A stretch of DNA of 7,001 bases. It comes from an uncultured Oscillibacter sp. GTDB taxonomy: Bacteria > Bacillota > Clostridia > Oscillospirales > Oscillospiraceae. This document shows, in pieces, positions 6,275 to 7,001 of the stretch (its first letter is position 1; each line of letters opens with the position of its first letter). The stretch is from NCBI GenBank assembly GCA_905236835.1, contig CAJOQY010000177.1, positions 1-7,001 of the forward strand. Reading direction: 5' to 3'. Made by a program: the position numbers and the translations under genes. The notes below the pieces were generated by a model, which had not been told where the DNA came from, ran no database searches, and saw only the letters and a program-made list of their open reading frames with translations.

Positions 6275-6329
6275 ATATAAAAATTCCCTTTTCAGGCTGA
6301 TTGGACGCGCCGAAAGGGAATTTTTATGT
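6275..6329. terminator. Bidirectional terminator between the SDR gene and nth
   Basis: AAAAATTCCCTTT (6279-6291) and AAAGGGAATTTTT (6313-6325) form a perfect 13-bp inverted repeat around a 21-nt loop. Pairing extends outward by T-A, A-T, T-G and A-T. Each strand ends its stem in a T-run (TTTTTATG on plus, TTTTTATATTTATAT on minus). It lies 26 bases past the nth stop, so it serves nth well. For the plus-strand operon it is about 160 bases past the stop, with the MITE-like element in between. Confidence 0.85.
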
Positions 6330-6351
6330 AAATATAAATATTATATTAATA

Positions 6352-6990
6352 TTAATCGGCGTGATTCCAGAAAGAGCAGTCTAATCTTAATGGACAGTTC
6401 GCGCATTTCGGCGCGCGGGCGGTACAGGTATCACGGCCAAATAATACCATGCGATGGCAGAAATTAGACGATTCCTCCGGGGGCAGGATTTCCCGCAATT
6501 GCCGTTCGACTTTCACGGGGTCTTTTGATCCGTCCGTCAAGCCTAATCTTCCTGTAATGCGGATGCAATGCGTATCGCATACATAGGCGGGCTTATGATA
6601 AATATCGCCTAAAATTAAATTCGCGGTTTTGCGTCCGACGCCGGGAAGGGATAATAATTCTTCCATTGTTCCGGGGACTTTGCCGTTAAAATCCGCGAGT
6701 AATTTCTGGGCGCATAAGACTATATCACGGGATTTGCCGTTATAAAATCCGCAGGAATGTATATATTCGCCGACTTCTTTCGGATCGGCTTGGGCGAAAC
6801 TTTCCAGCGTGGGAAAGCGTTGATAAAGCGCGGGCGTGACCTGATTGACGCGGGCATCCGTACATTGGGCGGACAGCCGCACGGCGAATAATAACTCATA
6901 ATCTTTTTGATATTGTAACGAACATAAGGCGTCCGGATAGATTTTTTTTAATTCGCCGATAATCCGCGCCACGGCTTCCGGAGATTTCAT
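6352..6990 (-). CDS. nth: Endonuclease III (DNA glycosylase/AP lyase)
   Basis: This base-excision repair enzyme removes oxidised pyrimidines such as thymine glycol from DNA and cuts the resulting abasic site by beta-elimination. The 212-residue protein is full length for the family. It shows LSAQCTDARVN (39-49), the helix-hairpin-helix LPGVGRKTAN (115-124) with catalytic Lys121, and CDTH with catalytic Asp139. These equal Lys120 and Asp138 of Escherichia coli Nth, shifted by one. The 4Fe-4S cluster cysteines are Cys189, Cys196, Cys199 and Cys205 in the C-x6-C-x2-C-x5-C pattern. It is convergent with the SDR operon and shares its terminator. The ATG is 11 bases from the window end, so its promoter is not visible; only a purine-rich GAAAAAATAAC precedes it. 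Confidence 0.97.
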   Translation of the reverse strand: MKSPEAVARIIGELKKIYPDALCSLQYQKDYELLFAVRLSAQCTDARVNQVTPALYQRFPTLESFAQADPKEVGEYIHSCGFYNGKSRDIVLCAQKLLADFNGKVPGTMEELLSLPGVGRKTANLILGDIYHKPAYVCDTHCIRITGRLGLTDGSKDPVKVERQLREILPPEESSNFCHRMVLFGRDTCTARAPKCANCPLRLDCSFWNHAD

Positions 6991-7001
6991 GTTATTTTTT
7001 C

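Overview
The window looks like part of a low-to-moderate GC Gram-positive chromosome, most likely an anaerobic gut-type member of the Clostridia. This rests on gene content (a YesL/DUF624 membrane protein, an Msm/Raf-style galactoside locus, a clostridial-type SDR), good Shine-Dalgarno sites, and intergenic stretches of pure A/T between coding regions rich in GCG/GCC and TTA codons. No gene identifies the genus.

Region 1 (1-3726) is the 3' part of an alpha-galactoside utilisation locus. It holds the C-terminal half of a MalG-type sugar ABC permease, a strong terminator, an AraC-family regulator, and 16 bases later a complete GH36 alpha-galactosidase with all recognisable active-site motifs. 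The likely flow is that the transporter imports raffinose/melibiose-type sugars, the cytoplasmic enzyme removes galactose, and the regulator senses the sugar. This resembles the msmR-aga-msmEFG locus of streptococci, in a different gene order.

Region 2 (3727-3911) has no gene. It contains 69 nt of pure A/T built from two back-to-back perfect tandem duplications, a GC-rich two-tier hairpin, and more AT-rich DNA.

Region 3 (3912-6117) is a tight three-gene operon. It encodes a membrane-anchored extracytoplasmic protein that resembles a fragment of a sugar-binding protein, a five-helix YesL-family protein (4-nt overlap), and a short-chain dehydrogenase. The SDR carries the SSIWG-x2-GASCE motif that I associate with EF-P 5-aminopentanone reductases rather than with true FabG.

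Region 4 (6118-6351) lies between convergent genes. It holds a 135-bp element with 13-bp perfect terminal inverted repeats, flanked by ATA on both sides (a candidate MITE), followed by a strong bidirectional terminator.

Region 5 (6352-6990, minus strand) is a complete endonuclease III gene, nth, with catalytic Lys/Asp and the 4Fe-4S cluster cysteines.

No tRNA, rRNA, CRISPR array or complete transposase gene was seen. The most unusual items are the MITE-like element at the fabG-like stop codon, the SBP-like/YesL pair, and the likely EF-P-modifying SDR outside any fatty-acid cluster.
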